Origin: Pseudoalteromonas aliena SW19
GTDB lineage: Bacteria > Pseudomonadota > Gammaproteobacteria > Enterobacterales > Alteromonadaceae
Direction: 5' to 3'
Assembly: GCF_014905615.1 (NCBI RefSeq)
Contig: NZ_AQGU01000025.1
Coordinates: 806,001 to 870,000, forward strand
DNA: 64,000 bases
Positions 1-8,918 of this stretch are shown here, piece by piece; within the stretch, counting starts at the first letter, position 1; each line of letters opens with the position of its first letter. Position numbers and translations under genes: made by a program. Under the pieces are notes generated by a model, which saw only the letters and a list, made by a program, of their open reading frames with translations, was not told the origin of the DNA and ran no database searches.

Positions 1-2093
1 TAAGTGTTGAAGGCATAACTTGTGCAGCCTGTGCATGGCTCATCGAAAAACAATTGTTAAATTTAAAAACAGTAAAACGGGTTGATGTAAATACCTCAAC
101 AAATCGCGCGATGATCCAGTGGGATAAAACCCGTACACCTCTTAGTGAAATAATCACTGCACTTGCTAAAATTGGCTACAAAGCGTACCCGTTCCAATCA
201 GATATTGAAGCGCAGCAAAAGCAACAAACTGCCAAAGCCTATATTCGCCGTTTAGGTGTTGCAGGTTTGATGACCATGCAAGTCATGATGTTTGCATTCG
301 CCATGTACTTTGGCATGTTCTCAGGCATGGATAGTAACTTTGAGCAATATTTTAGGTGGATCAGCTTAGTACTGGCCTCGCCAGTTATTTTATATAGTGC
401 ACTTCCCTTTTTAACTAATGCCATCAATGGATTAAAGTCTAAACAGCTCAACATGGACTTACCCGTGTCGCTCGCTATTTTTGGTGCGTATGGCGCCAGT
501 TGCTACGCCACATTTATGGAAGTGGGCGAAGTCTATTTTGAATCGGTATGCATGTTTACCTTTTTACTATTACTTGGGAAATACCTTGAATTTAGAGCGC
601 GTTTAAAAGCCAGTGAATTTACTGCTAACCTACAAAAATTATTGCCATTAACAGCGCGCACAATGAATGATAACGGTGAAGAGCTTATAATTGCAGCCAA
701 AAAACTAAAGCTCAATGACCTAGTGCTAATTAAAGCTGGTGAAACAATTCCTGCCGATGGTGAACTTGTTAAAGGTAAAACTACCGTTGATGAGTCAATG
801 ATGACAGGGGAGCATCAACCTGTGACTAAATTCATTGGTCACAATGTTTATGCTGGATGCGTTAATCACGACGGCGTTATTGAAATAAAAATCAATAAAA
901 TTGGTCAAAACACGCTGCTCAACCAAATTATACGCTTGCAACATAATGCACTCACTAAGCGCCCTAAATTAGTCGAAATTACTGATAAAGTAGCACAGTG
1001 GTTTATTGCCTCTTTACTTATATTTGCTTCAATTACTGCTATTGGTTGGTACCAAATAGCACCTGAGCATGCCTTTTGGATCACTATTTCTGTTTTAGTT
1101 GCTACCTGCCCATGTGCACTGAGTTTAGCCATACCAACAGCACTTACTTGCGCCGTAGCGACACTAACTCGAAAAGGCATATTAATAAAACAAGCACATG
1201 TGCTAGAAACGCTATCACAAATAACCTTATTTGCGTTTGATAAAACAGGCACTCTCACCCAAGGTAAATTTAGTCTTGATGCCGTGGACATACTCGATAA
1301 ACAATACACAAAAGGCCAAATTTTAGAAATAGCGGCTATGTTAGAAAGCTACTCGGAGCACCCTATTGCCAGTGCTTTTAATGAATTTACACCCGCTCAA
1401 CGCACTTTTGTCGATGTTGAAATTCACCCGGGGTTAGGAATTAGCGCGCAAGATGATATGAATCATTACGCAATAGGTAAAAGTGGCTGGTTTGATAGTA
1501 AAAAAACCAATGCACAAGCGAGCTTATATATAAACAAACAGGTAGTCGCACGTTTTTACTTTATTGATAAGATTAAAAAAGATGCCAAGCAACTTGTAGA
1601 CTCACTACAATCACAAAAGCTGACATGCCACATGTTAACTGGCGATGCATCAGATGCAGGGCAAAAAATTGCTAAGCAGCTTAAGCTTAACAGTGTGCAG
1701 TCTGGATGCTCGCCACAGGATAAACAAACAGCCGTTGAGCAATGGGCTTCACAAAACGAAGTCGTTGCAATGGTCGGCGATGGCGTGAACGACAGCCCTG
1801 TATTTGCCAGCGCACATTTATCAATTGCCATGGAAACCGGTGCTGACATATCAAAAAATAGCGCTGATGTAGTGCTTCTTAATAGCGATTTAGCTTCAAT
1901 CGATCATTTACTTAATGTGGCAAAACAAACCAGACGGATTATTAAGCAAAACCTTGCGCTGTCTTTATTGTACAATGGTTCGATATTACCGCTTGCTGCA
2001 TTGGGCCTAGTTGCTCCGTGGATGGCTGTCATTGGCATGTCTGCCAGCTCAATTATTGTGATCTGTAATTCACTAAGGCTATTAAAGTTATGA
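1..2093 (+). CDS. ccoI: Cu(I)-translocating P1B-type ATPase CcoI/FixI (5' end outside window)
   Basis: This is a P-type ATPase that would export copper across the inner membrane for assembly of cbb3-type cytochrome oxidase. The frame is open from base 3, and codons 4-10 encode GITCAAC, a heavy-metal-associated CxxC motif. The true start therefore lies upstream of the window, and the TTG at 54 is internal. Seen in order are membrane segments, the metal-site CPC (bases 1107-1115) within an ATCPCALSLA helix, the phosphorylation motif DKTGT (from base 1239) and the hinge motif GDGVND (about 1776). The next gene is ccoS, whose start overlaps this stop (ATGA), followed by a TauE-like protein and fnr; this is the usual cbb3 maturation context. 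A general copper exporter CopA is the alternative, but the ccoS linkage favours CcoI. Confidence 0.93.
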   Translation, partial: SVEGITCAACAWLIEKQLLNLKTVKRVDVNTSTNRAMIQWDKTRTPLSEIITALAKIGYKAYPFQSDIEAQQKQQTAKAYIRRLGVAGLMTMQVMMFAFAMYFGMFSGMDSNFEQYFRWISLVLASPVILYSALPFLTNAINGLKSKQLNMDLPVSLAIFGAYGASCYATFMEVGEVYFESVCMFTFLLLLGKYLEFRARLKASEFTANLQKLLPLTARTMNDNGEELIIAAKKLKLNDLVLIKAGETIPADGELVKGKTTVDESMMTGEHQPVTKFIGHNVYAGCVNHDGVIEIKINKIGQNTLLNQIIRLQHNALTKRPKLVEITDKVAQWFIASLLIFASITAIGWYQIAPEHAFWITISVLVATCPCALSLAIPTALTCAVATLTRKGILIKQAHVLETLSQITLFAFDKTGTLTQGKFSLDAVDILDKQYTKGQILEIAAMLESYSEHPIASAFNEFTPAQRTFVDVEIHPGLGISAQDDMNHYAIGKSGWFDSKKTNAQASLYINKQVVARFYFIDKIKKDAKQLVDSLQSQKLTCHMLTGDASDAGQKIAKQLKLNSVQSGCSPQDKQTAVEQWASQNEVVAMVGDGVNDSPVFASAHLSIAMETGADISKNSADVVLLNSDLASIDHLLNVAKQTRRIIKQNLALSLLYNGSILPLAALGLVAPWMAVIGMSASSIIVICNSLRLLKL

Positions 2094-2257
2094 GCATAAT
2101 TTACATTTTGATCCCCATTGCTATTTTATTTGTCATTATTGCCATTGGTGTCTTTTTTTGGGCTGTAAAAAGCGAGCAGTTCTCGGATTTAAACAAGCAA
2201 GGCCACAGTATTTTGTTCGAAGACGACAAAGAGCAGCATAACAAAAGCAATGATTGA
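2090..2257 (+). CDS. ccoS: cbb3-type cytochrome oxidase assembly protein CcoS
   Basis: This is a 55-residue protein with one N-terminal membrane helix (about residues 3-25, very rich in Ile, Val and Phe). A short charged tail follows, containing the CcoS-typical segment FEDDKE. CcoS is needed for cofactor insertion into cbb3 oxidase, although its biochemical role is not settled. The start ATG overlaps the ccoI stop (ATGA at 2090-2093), and the stop lies 8 bases inside the next gene. All three genes are probably translationally coupled in one transcript. The length matches the family (about 50-70 residues). Confidence 0.9.
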   Translation: MSIIYILIPIAILFVIIAIGVFFWAVKSEQFSDLNKQGHSILFEDDKEQHNKSND

Positions 2258-2921
2258 CCCTCTTTATACCAGTGCATTTTTAATGGGCCTCATTGGTAGC
2301 GGCCATTGCATTGCTATGTGCGGCGGTATAGCTGGTTCATTGCAGTTAGCCAGCGACAAGCGTAAAACATTCACTTACTCATTAGCGTATAATATCGGTC
2401 GTGCACTAAGTTACATGATTGCGGGCGCGCTAGTTGCAGGAATTAGCAGCCAATTTGCCAAGCAAAATACATCTTTTTCTTTAATACTTTCATTTATTGC
2501 TGCCATTTTTATGTTACTTGTAGGCGTTTATATAATGCGTCTAGGGCCCACTTTACAATGGTTAGAAAAAATTGGAAAAACTTTAATATGGCAGCATATT
2601 GTTAAGCTTAATAAATATTTAATGCCAATAAACTCCCCTTTTAAAGCTTTAGGTTATGGTGCTTTATGGGGCTGGCTGCCTTGTGGTCTGGTATACTCAG
2701 CTTTAACTTGGGCCATGACCAGCCCAAGCGCACTAGATGGCGCTTTAGTTATGTTATGTTTTGCCTTGGGCACTTTTCCAGCAATGATCACATTAGGTGT
2801 TACCGCGCAAAAGCTAAACACACTAATTAACCATCCTTGGACCCGAATTGTATTAGGCAGCGTTATAATTTGGTATGGTATCTACTTATTGATTATTGCA
2901 ACCGACAAGCTGGTACTTTAA
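2250..2921 (+). CDS. sulfite exporter TauE/SafE-family (COG2836-type) membrane protein of the cco cluster
   Basis: This is a 223-residue, polytopic inner-membrane protein with about six hydrophobic segments. The first carries the motif GSGHCIAMCGG (Cys20 and Cys24), and a later segment contains LPCGLVYSAL. Both are typical of the COG2836 group, which is usually encoded beside ccoI and ccoS. Cysteines and a histidine within membrane helices would suit metal handling, so a part in copper supply to the oxidase is a reasonable inference but is not shown here. It overlaps ccoS by 8 bases, and fnr starts 41 bases downstream. The TauE/SafE name is a family label only; sulfite export is unlikely in this context. 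Confidence 0.8.
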   Translation: MIDPLYTSAFLMGLIGSGHCIAMCGGIAGSLQLASDKRKTFTYSLAYNIGRALSYMIAGALVAGISSQFAKQNTSFSLILSFIAAIFMLLVGVYIMRLGPTLQWLEKIGKTLIWQHIVKLNKYLMPINSPFKALGYGALWGWLPCGLVYSALTWAMTSPSALDGALVMLCFALGTFPAMITLGVTAQKLNTLINHPWTRIVLGSVIIWYGIYLLIIATDKLVL

Positions 2922-2962
2922 TCTAGACAACGTCGTGAATAAAAATTAAAACGGATTAAATT

Positions 2963-3700
2963 ATGGATTTCTCTCAAAGTCGCGCTAAAGGTAATTGTGC
3001 TATTAGCTGTAATAATTGCAGTATCAGTCAATTGTGTTTGCCATTCTCACTTAATGGCCAAGAAATGGATAAGCTTGACGAAATCATTGAACGAAAGAAA
3101 CCACTTCACAAAGGCGACTATTTATTTGAATCTGGTGCATCTTTAAAGGCTATTTATGCAGTGCGCTCTGGTTCATTCAAATCATATACATTATCAGAGC
3201 AAGGCGATGAGCAAATTACTGGCTTTCACCTCGCGGGCGATCTTGTTGGCTTTGATGCAATAAATAAAATGACACACCCAAGCTTTTCACAAGCATTAGA
3301 AACATCAATGGTGTGCGAAATCCCATTTGATACCCTCGATGAGCTATCAGGTAAATTACCAAAACTACGCCAACAAATAATGCGCTTAATGAGCAGTGAG
3401 ATTACATACGATCAAGAAATGCTGCTATTACTCAATAAAAAATCAGCAGAGGAACGCTTAGCTAGTTTCATTTATAACTTGTCAGAGCGTTTTGGTGAGC
3501 GTGGTTTTTCGCGTAAAGAATTTAGATTTACCATGACACGCGGAGAGATTGGTAACTATTTAGGTCTAACCGTTGAAACTATAAGCCGTTTACTGAGTCG
3601 TTTTCAAAAAGCCGACTTAATAAAAGTAGAAGGCAAGTTCATTACTATTTTAGACAATAATGCACTCGCTAAAACAGCCGCAATAGTAAAGCCTTGTTAA
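2963..3700 (+). CDS. fnr: oxygen-responsive transcription factor FNR (EtrA)
   Basis: This is a 245-residue CRP/FNR regulator that binds a [4Fe-4S] cluster and controls the aerobic/anaerobic switch. The N-terminal cluster ligands are visible as Cys16, Cys19 and Cys25, with the fourth at Cys118 in MVCEIPF; this spacing matches E. coli Cys20/23/29/122. The cyclic-nucleotide-like fold occupies roughly residues 30-150. The C-terminal helix-turn-helix (about 191-215) has the recognition residues Glu205, Ser208 and Arg209, which read TTGAT half sites in known FNR proteins. It stands just downstream of the cbb3 maturation genes, whose oxidase is a common FNR target. No clear FNR box was found upstream of this gene. 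Confidence 0.95.
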   Translation: MDFSQSRAKGNCAISCNNCSISQLCLPFSLNGQEMDKLDEIIERKKPLHKGDYLFESGASLKAIYAVRSGSFKSYTLSEQGDEQITGFHLAGDLVGFDAINKMTHPSFSQALETSMVCEIPFDTLDELSGKLPKLRQQIMRLMSSEITYDQEMLLLLNKKSAEERLASFIYNLSERFGERGFSRKEFRFTMTRGEIGNYLGLTVETISRLLSRFQKADLIKVEGKFITILDNNALAKTAAIVKPC

Positions 3701-3742
3701 TAAATACCTCCCCCTAAAAATCAGCACTTTATTCGTAATTAG

Positions 3743-3765
3743 AGTGTAATTATTGCAATTACACT
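3743..3765. terminator. hairpin downstream of fnr (weak terminator candidate)
   Basis: There is a perfect 9-bp inverted repeat, AGTGTAATT / AATTACACT, with a 5-base loop, starting 42 bases after the fnr stop. A C-rich stretch follows rather than a T run, so factor-independent termination is doubtful. Confidence 0.35.
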
Positions 3766-3795
3766 TCCCCTCAACTAATACTTTAGAAGTGAACT

Positions 3796-4045
3796 TATAC
3801 AAATCAGTATAAGTATGAAAACTATTTAACGATATGAAAACTGCGATCTAATTCAGTGTAATTATCCTTACAGTGCGTTTTCATTTATACCAATCTGCTT
3901 ATATATGGGGTCTATTTAATGTTAAGAAAATTACGCTAGAACAGGCAAAAATTTTTGTATTTAGTTGTTCTAAATAAAAATTTTTAACGACGTTATAGTG
4001 CAATTTAATTCGTTAAATTGATCAACGATTTATGCAGTTTGGTAT
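3796..4045. repeat. TACCAAT-family palindromic repeats (one near-complete copy plus a partial copy)
   Basis: The 412-base gap between fnr and the beta-helix gene holds no gene. It contains one repeat with inverted ends, ATACCAATCTGC (from 3887) and GCAGTTTGGTAT (to 4045). It is preceded by a partial relative at about 3796-3840 (a TATAAGTAT...CTATTTAACGAT core) that resembles the left part of the copy at 60361. Related copies lie at 8659-8786 and about 38485-38640. The ends match in inverted orientation, so this is likely a non-coding mobile repeat (MITE- or REP-like). Confidence 0.6.
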
Positions 4046-4112
4046 TAGTCATATTGCAATCCTTATCATAGTTATAAACTTCTATTTATTAACAATATAA
4101 AAGGAATAACCT

Positions 4113-5264
4113 ATGCCTAATATTTTATATTTCCTGTTTATCTTCTCTTTAAGTATCTTCAGTAGTCAAGCATCAAGTTCAATGTTACCTGATGATAATA
4201 TTGATGACTCCCAAGTATTAAAAGAGTTAATTTTAAACACTGCGGAAAATAGCGAGTTAGTGATAGAGCAACCAGGTATTTATGATATTTGCTCAGCCAT
4301 CATTTTTAGAAATATTAATAATATCGTTATTTCTGCGCAAAAAGGGGTAGTACTAAGAAAGTGTGAAAAATTTGACGGTGAATATATTTTAGCTTTTTAT
4401 AACTCGCGCTTTATCACTATTGAAGGCTTCACCTTTGAAGGGTTAACAAAAGACACTGTTAATTATGTGTGGGGTGAGCAAGGCATACTCTTTGCTGGTT
4501 CTTCTGATATATCGGTACGTGATAATCAGTTTTTTAACTTTGGGGATGCCGCAATCAGAGCGACCTCTTCTCATTTATCTTCTTATGATGCGCCAATTAA
4601 TTCTTTTAGAGTCAAAATTACCAATAATTACTTTGAAAATATCACGCAAGTTACCACCACTCACCCTTGGAATAATAACTTTGGTGGTACGCATGATATT
4701 ACTGTTGAAAATAATATTTTTGAAGGTTTAAAAGGCTCTTTAAAATTTGCTTCCGTAAAGCCAGTGTCAAAGGGGCTAATAAAATATAATACATTTAAAA
4801 ATACCAAAGGGACTGCAATTGAGCTGACCTATTATTCCGATGTTAAAATAATTGCGAATACGTTTGTAGATACAGATAAATTTATACTCAATGCGTACCC
4901 AAATAAGCCAAGCAGCGTGACAACACCATTTAATTGGGGAAATATATATTTTACGCACAACAGTATTATACGTTCTAAAGGGGGGATCAGAATACAGTCT
5001 GATGTCACAAATGAGCTCATTGACGATAAATACGTCAGAGGTATTTATATCAATAATAATCACTTTCTCAATATTGATATGACTGTTTACCCTGAAAAAA
5101 AATACTGGGATCTAATTAACTTATTCTCTCGTGGTGGGAAAAGCTATGTATTTTCTACAATTAAGAACAATACTTATAACTTACTCCCAGAAGTAAACTT
5201 TGTGAAAAAAACGAGTGGATTTATCGAGAAAAATAATACATTACTCACACCTAAAAGTGATTAG
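4113..5264 (+). CDS. secreted right-handed parallel beta-helix repeat protein
   Basis: This is a 383-residue protein with a probable signal peptide (about residues 1-22, cleaved near SSQASS). The body is made of short repeating strands of the beta-helix type (patterns such as ITNNYFENI, VENNIFEGL, YNTFKNTKG, NNHFLNI), as in pectate lyase or alginate/chondroitin lyase folds. A polysaccharide-binding or lyase role in the periplasm or outside the cell is plausible, but I see no decisive catalytic motif. The start is supported by AAAAGGAATAA just upstream. It sits between fnr and uspE, which are near neighbours in many relatives, and looks A+T-rich, suggesting a later insertion. The stop TAG merges with a repeated motif (see 5262). 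Confidence 0.7.
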   Translation: MPNILYFLFIFSLSIFSSQASSSMLPDDNIDDSQVLKELILNTAENSELVIEQPGIYDICSAIIFRNINNIVISAQKGVVLRKCEKFDGEYILAFYNSRFITIEGFTFEGLTKDTVNYVWGEQGILFAGSSDISVRDNQFFNFGDAAIRATSSHLSSYDAPINSFRVKITNNYFENITQVTTTHPWNNNFGGTHDITVENNIFEGLKGSLKFASVKPVSKGLIKYNTFKNTKGTAIELTYYSDVKIIANTFVDTDKFILNAYPNKPSSVTTPFNWGNIYFTHNSIIRSKGGIRIQSDVTNELIDDKYVRGIYINNNHFLNIDMTVYPEKKYWDLINLFSRGGKSYVFSTIKNNTYNLLPEVNFVKKTSGFIEKNNTLLTPKSD

Positions 5265-5281
5265 AGCGTGTTGACCTTTCG
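5262..5281 (+). repeat. stop-codon-linked short repeat, copy 1
   Basis: The sequence TAGAGCGTGTTGACCTTT begins at the stop codon of the beta-helix gene. The same motif in the same orientation relative to the gene begins at the stops of the genes ending at 41871 and 48980. This is probably one end of a dispersed repeat; no inverted partner end was found nearby. Confidence 0.5.
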
Positions 5282-5460
5282 TGATTGATTTTGGTTTAAA
5301 TTAACTTTCAGTCTGTTTTATAGCCATTTTAGGTTATTAATTTTTAATAACCTTGGATAAAAAATTTCTTGATTTAGAACAACAATTTTTATGCTATTCC
5401 TTTAACTGTCTTGTATTTAAGTTACACTAAAATACACCTGTTCAGTAAATGGAGTAGCAT

Positions 5461-6393
5461 ATGGACACTATTAAACGCATTATTGCGATAATCGACCCTA
5501 CCAAAGACGACCAACATGGTTTGGCGCGTTCAATCGACTTAGCTAAAAAATCTGGCGCAAGTATTACCGCTTTTATGACCGTTTACGATTTTTCTTACGA
5601 GATGACGACAATGCTCTCAGGAGATGAACGTGAAGCAATGCGAAAAGCCGTTATTAAAGACCGTGAACTATGGCTAAACGATCTGGTCTCTCCTTATCAA
5701 GACCTTGATATTGAAACCCAAGTTGTGTGGCATAATCGCCCTTACGAAGCCATTATCAACACTGTTATTGAGCAGCAATATGATCTCGTTATAAAAAGCA
5801 CACATCAACATGGCGCACTTAAGTCGGTTATTTTTACTCCTACTGACTGGCACTTAGTGCGGAAATGCCCTACTCCTGTATTGTTTGTGAAAGAAATGGC
5901 ATGGCCTGCACACGGTAATATTTTGGCAGCTGTAAATGCTGTTAGTGAAAACGAGCAGCATATGGCGCTTAACAAACGCATTATTAAAGATGCGCAATTT
6001 CTATGTGAACTCGCCAATGCCAAGCTCAATTTAGTTAACGCCTACCCTGCAACCCCAATTAATATAGCCATTGAAATTCCTGAGTTTAATCCAGGGCTTT
6101 ATAATGAGTCAGTTAAAAAACACCATATTGATTCAACCAATGAGCTTGCCGCTGAGTTTAATTTACGCCAAGAACAATGTTTTATTGAAGAAGGCTTACC
6201 TGAGGATGTAATTCCTGATGTAGCTAAGCGATTAAATAGCGAGTTAGTCGTTATTGGCACTGTTGGCCGCACGGGTTTAAGCGCAGCGCTTGTAGGTAAC
6301 ACCGCAGAGCATGTAATTGATAGCTTAGATTGCGATGTACTTGCACTAAAACCCGATGGTTACGTGAGCCCGATGGCAAAAAAGCGGGATTAA
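5461..6393 (+). CDS. uspE: universal stress protein UspE
   Basis: This is a 310-residue cytoplasmic protein made of two tandem Usp domains (about residues 3-145 and 155-302). The first begins with IKRIIAIIDPTKD. The second ends with the typical VVIGTVGRTGLSAALVGNTAEHV loop, which carries the G-(2)-G-(9)-G-[ST] nucleotide-binding pattern. Length and tandem layout match UspE, which in E. coli is encoded next to fnr; here only the beta-helix gene intervenes. The role is in stress survival and motility/adhesion phenotypes, and the biochemical activity is not well known. ATG is preceded by TGGAG at a good distance. Confidence 0.9.
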   Translation: MDTIKRIIAIIDPTKDDQHGLARSIDLAKKSGASITAFMTVYDFSYEMTTMLSGDEREAMRKAVIKDRELWLNDLVSPYQDLDIETQVVWHNRPYEAIINTVIEQQYDLVIKSTHQHGALKSVIFTPTDWHLVRKCPTPVLFVKEMAWPAHGNILAAVNAVSENEQHMALNKRIIKDAQFLCELANAKLNLVNAYPATPINIAIEIPEFNPGLYNESVKKHHIDSTNELAAEFNLRQEQCFIEEGLPEDVIPDVAKRLNSELVVIGTVGRTGLSAALVGNTAEHVIDSLDCDVLALKPDGYVSPMAKKRD

Positions 6394-6395
6394 TA

Positions 6396-6450
6396 CCAAA
6401 CTGCATAAACCTTTTAGCAGGTAACAACCCGCATGCTACTTGCTAAAAAT
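6396..6450. repeat. partial TACCAAT-family repeat
   Basis: TACCAAACTGCATAAACC just after the uspE stop resembles the end of the TACCAAT repeat family. No full partner end is visible, so this is a remnant at best. Confidence 0.35.
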
Positions 6451-6508
6451 ACCTTGTTTAATTTCTTTTTTAATTACACCCTAAACTCGCATATTCAGGT
6501 GGTTTGGG

Positions 6509-6514
6509 TATAAT
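6509..6514 (+). promoter_or_regulatory. candidate -10 element for ttcA
   Basis: There is a perfect TATAAT followed by ACGCCCC, about 57 bases before the ttcA start. No good -35 hexamer lies at 16-18 bp, so support is partial. Confidence 0.4.
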
Positions 6515-6570
6515 ACGCCCCTTTATTTTTAGCAAATAACTTTGCTGTGTTGTTTTACTAGGGGGCGTAA

Positions 6571-7485
6571 TTGTCACATTCAGATCAAGCTAAAGCTCAA
6601 TTTAACTTAAATAAGCTGCAAAAGCGTTTACGTCGCCAAACTGGTCAAGCCGTTATGGACTTCAATATGATTGAAGAAGGCGACCGTATAATGGTATGCC
6701 TTTCTGGCGGTAAAGACAGCTACACAATGCTTGAAATGCTCCAGCATTTAAAACGTGTGGCACCGATAAAGTTTGATCTTGTTGTTGTAAACCTTGATCA
6801 AAAGCAACCAGGCTTTCCTGAGCATGTTTTACCCCAGTATCTTGATAAACTAAATGTTGAATACAAAATTGTAGAAGAAGATACCTACAGTATTGTTACC
6901 GATATTATTCCTGAAGGTAAAACAACCTGTTCACTTTGCTCTCGCTTACGTCGTGGTATTTTATACCGCACAGCAAAAGAATTAGGCGCGACTAAAATTG
7001 CGCTTGGCCATCATCGCGACGATATGATTGAAACCCTATTTTTAAACATGTTTTACGGCGGTAAGCTAAAAAGTATGCCGGCTAAACTGATGAGCGATAA
7101 TGGCGAGCACATGGTTATTCGCCCACTTGCATACTGTAGAGAAACCGATATAGCTCAATACGCATTTGCACAAGGCTACCCTATTATTCCGTGTAATTTA
7201 TGTGGCTCACAAGAAAACCTACAGCGTAAACACACAAAAGCAATGCTTGCTAAATGGGATGCCGATCATCCAGGTCGTATCGAGAGTATTTTTACCGCGA
7301 TGCAAAATGTAGTGCCTTCGCATTTAGCTGATGCCGAACTATTTGATTTTAAAAACTTACAAACAGGCGACGTTATTGACGGTGGCGATATTGCCCTTGA
7401 TAAACCCGATATTCCTAAAGTCCCTGTTAATAGCGAATTTGATGAACCAAAAGTTCCTGACGTAGTAACTATCAATCTAAGCTAG
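6571..7485 (+). CDS. ttcA: tRNA 2-thiocytidine biosynthesis protein TtcA
   Basis: This is a 304-residue ATP-dependent enzyme that thiolates cytidine 32 of certain tRNAs using a [4Fe-4S] cluster. The ATP PP-loop SGGKDS is at residues 45-50. The cluster cysteines are in the pairs CSLC (120-123) and CNLC (208-211). The start is TTG, chosen because AGGGGGC lies just upstream and the reading [12 protein letters not shown] begins at the right distance. The last 50 or so residues (after LFDFKNLQ) are an acidic extension, longer than I recall for the E. coli protein. It is monocistronic in appearance and converges with the next gene. Confidence 0.95.
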   Translation: MSHSDQAKAQFNLNKLQKRLRRQTGQAVMDFNMIEEGDRIMVCLSGGKDSYTMLEMLQHLKRVAPIKFDLVVVNLDQKQPGFPEHVLPQYLDKLNVEYKIVEEDTYSIVTDIIPEGKTTCSLCSRLRRGILYRTAKELGATKIALGHHRDDMIETLFLNMFYGGKLKSMPAKLMSDNGEHMVIRPLAYCRETDIAQYAFAQGYPIIPCNLCGSQENLQRKHTKAMLAKWDADHPGRIESIFTAMQNVVPSHLADAELFDFKNLQTGDVIDGGDIALDKPDIPKVPVNSEFDEPKVPDVVTINLS

Positions 7486-7491
7486 CTATCG

Positions 7492-7523
7492 TTACGGGTT
7501 TGTATGGATATACAAACCCGTAA
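7492..7523. terminator. strong hairpin between convergent genes
   Basis: This is a perfect 14-bp inverted repeat, TTACGGGTTTGTAT / ATACAAACCCGTAA, with a 4-base loop, between ttcA (+) and the minus-strand gene at 7553. The T run is poor, but position and stem strength suggest a shared terminator. Confidence 0.55.
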
Positions 7524-7552
7524 TATTTGCCAACTCGAGCTTACTCTTTATT

Positions 7553-8620
7553 TTACCCCTGTGCTAAACCTTGTAAAAACTCTAAACTTAATTTTTCTTG
7601 TGCATTTACCTGATATGGTAATTGCTGCAAACTATCATAAGCAAAGTCAGTGATCTCAAAATAGCTAATTTCACTGCTGCCAAAACTATTTTTCTCGCCT
7701 GGGCTTGGCGACATTCTTTCGATGACAAAATCGCTTAGGCGCATACTTGTTATACCTTGCGGTAACACTGACCAATGCGATTTTAAATCAAGTAATTGAT
7801 TACCTTCAGTCAGACGCTCTTTTGCAACCAAATGGGCAAGCGGCGTATTCCCATCATATAAATTAGCTCGAACACGGTATAAACCACTTTTTATAACGTT
7901 TAAATTAGCAGGCACAATCATATTATCATTCTGTGCATACGCTTTATTAAAGCCTGTTAACGTTGCGCTTGGTGCCATGTATTGAATTTCAGCCACAGCA
8001 GGGACTTTTTTACCCGCAATATCTGCTTGAACAAACAGTTGTATATTTCGAGGGTAACTTTCCTCCCCCTTAAACGTTATAATTGCTTCGCCTTCACGTG
8101 CACTGCCTTTGTGCGTACTAATTACTTCTTTCGTATCGGTATTGGAAAGTTCAACCACTACCTTGCCTAACCTCTGTGCATTTACATTGACAACTATGTC
8201 TTGTGGGTATGTAAAGCGATACTGTTTAAGACTAACGGTAAGCGCTGCGCCGCTTTCATCAATAGGACTCGATACAGGGTAAAACTGATTTGGTTTTAAG
8301 CGGTCTTCATCCAAAGCGCTTATCGGCTGAGAGTATGGAGGAAACTTTAGCGCATTTTCGTATTGCATTGCTACCAGATCAGCTGCTTGCGATAAATTAT
8401 CATCAAAAATAACGTGTTGTTTTGACGCTTGAGCTGGCTTTTTATTTTTAGGTAAATCGATAGGAATAACTTTAACTGGCTGTGTATCAAGCGTACTTTG
8501 CATTTTTTTTACCGGTAACGTAGTATGTTCAACCGACTTATTAGACTCATTTTTATTCGTAAACCACAGCGCAAATAAAGTAACGCTAACAATTAAAGCT
8601 ATCGCATAAAATTTTTTCAT
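7553..8620 (-). CDS. membrane-anchored periplasmic protein of unknown function
   Basis: This is a 355-residue protein that I do not recognise. Residues 1-20 form one hydrophobic N-terminal segment (MKKFYAIALIVSVTLFALWF) that could be a signal anchor. It is followed by a Lys/Gln/Pro-rich linker (about 21-70) and a region of beta-strand character, perhaps Ig-like, around residues 125-225. No catalytic motif is apparent. It lies downstream of, and on the same strand as, the lipase-like gene at 8919, with a 298-base gap holding a repeat, so a functional pairing (for example as a helper or inhibitor) is possible but only inferred from position. Confidence 0.6.
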   Translation of the reverse strand: MKKFYAIALIVSVTLFALWFTNKNESNKSVEHTTLPVKKMQSTLDTQPVKVIPIDLPKNKKPAQASKQHVIFDDNLSQAADLVAMQYENALKFPPYSQPISALDEDRLKPNQFYPVSSPIDESGAALTVSLKQYRFTYPQDIVVNVNAQRLGKVVVELSNTDTKEVISTHKGSAREGEAIITFKGEESYPRNIQLFVQADIAGKKVPAVAEIQYMAPSATLTGFNKAYAQNDNMIVPANLNVIKSGLYRVRANLYDGNTPLAHLVAKERLTEGNQLLDLKSHWSVLPQGITSMRLSDFVIERMSPSPGEKNSFGSSEISYFEITDFAYDSLQQLPYQVNAQEKLSLEFLQGLAQG

Positions 8621-8658
8621 CGTTTATGTCTTTATCCTTTATAAAACATGAGGCTTTG

Positions 8659-8786
8659 TACCAATTCGCTTAATTAAATAATTTATTTTGAGGTAAGCAA
8701 ACCGTGTCGATAACAAGGCAAATTTTTAACGCCGTTAGCACCTGGTTTAATCCCTCAAGTTGATTACGTATTATTGCAAATTGGTA
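8659..8786. repeat. TACCAAT-family palindromic repeat, complete copy
   Basis: This is a 128-base intergenic element with inverted ends TACCAATT and AATTGGTA. Inside it is the segment ATAACAAGGC...TTTTTAACG, shared with copies at 3887 and about 38485. No coding potential is seen. It accounts for most of the 298-base gap between the genes at 7553 and 8919. Confidence 0.65.
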
Positions 8787-8918
8787 TTATCTTTAATCAC
8801 ACACTTTTTTGCTTTTATAATTAGTGTGTGCTCATCAGATAAAAGCTCAATAAAACGTTAAACAATATTATTGAGCCATTTAACTCGTTAAAATAAACTT
8901 AATAAAATTGAGAGTAAA

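Noticed and set aside
54-56. TTG as the start of ccoI
   Set aside because: The frame is open to base 3 and encodes the GITCAAC metal-binding motif upstream, so the gene continues to the left of the window.
4021-4035. FNR box (TTGATCAACGATT) upstream of the beta-helix gene
   Set aside because: The spacing does not fit TTGAT-N4-ATCAA, and the sequence is within a repeat.
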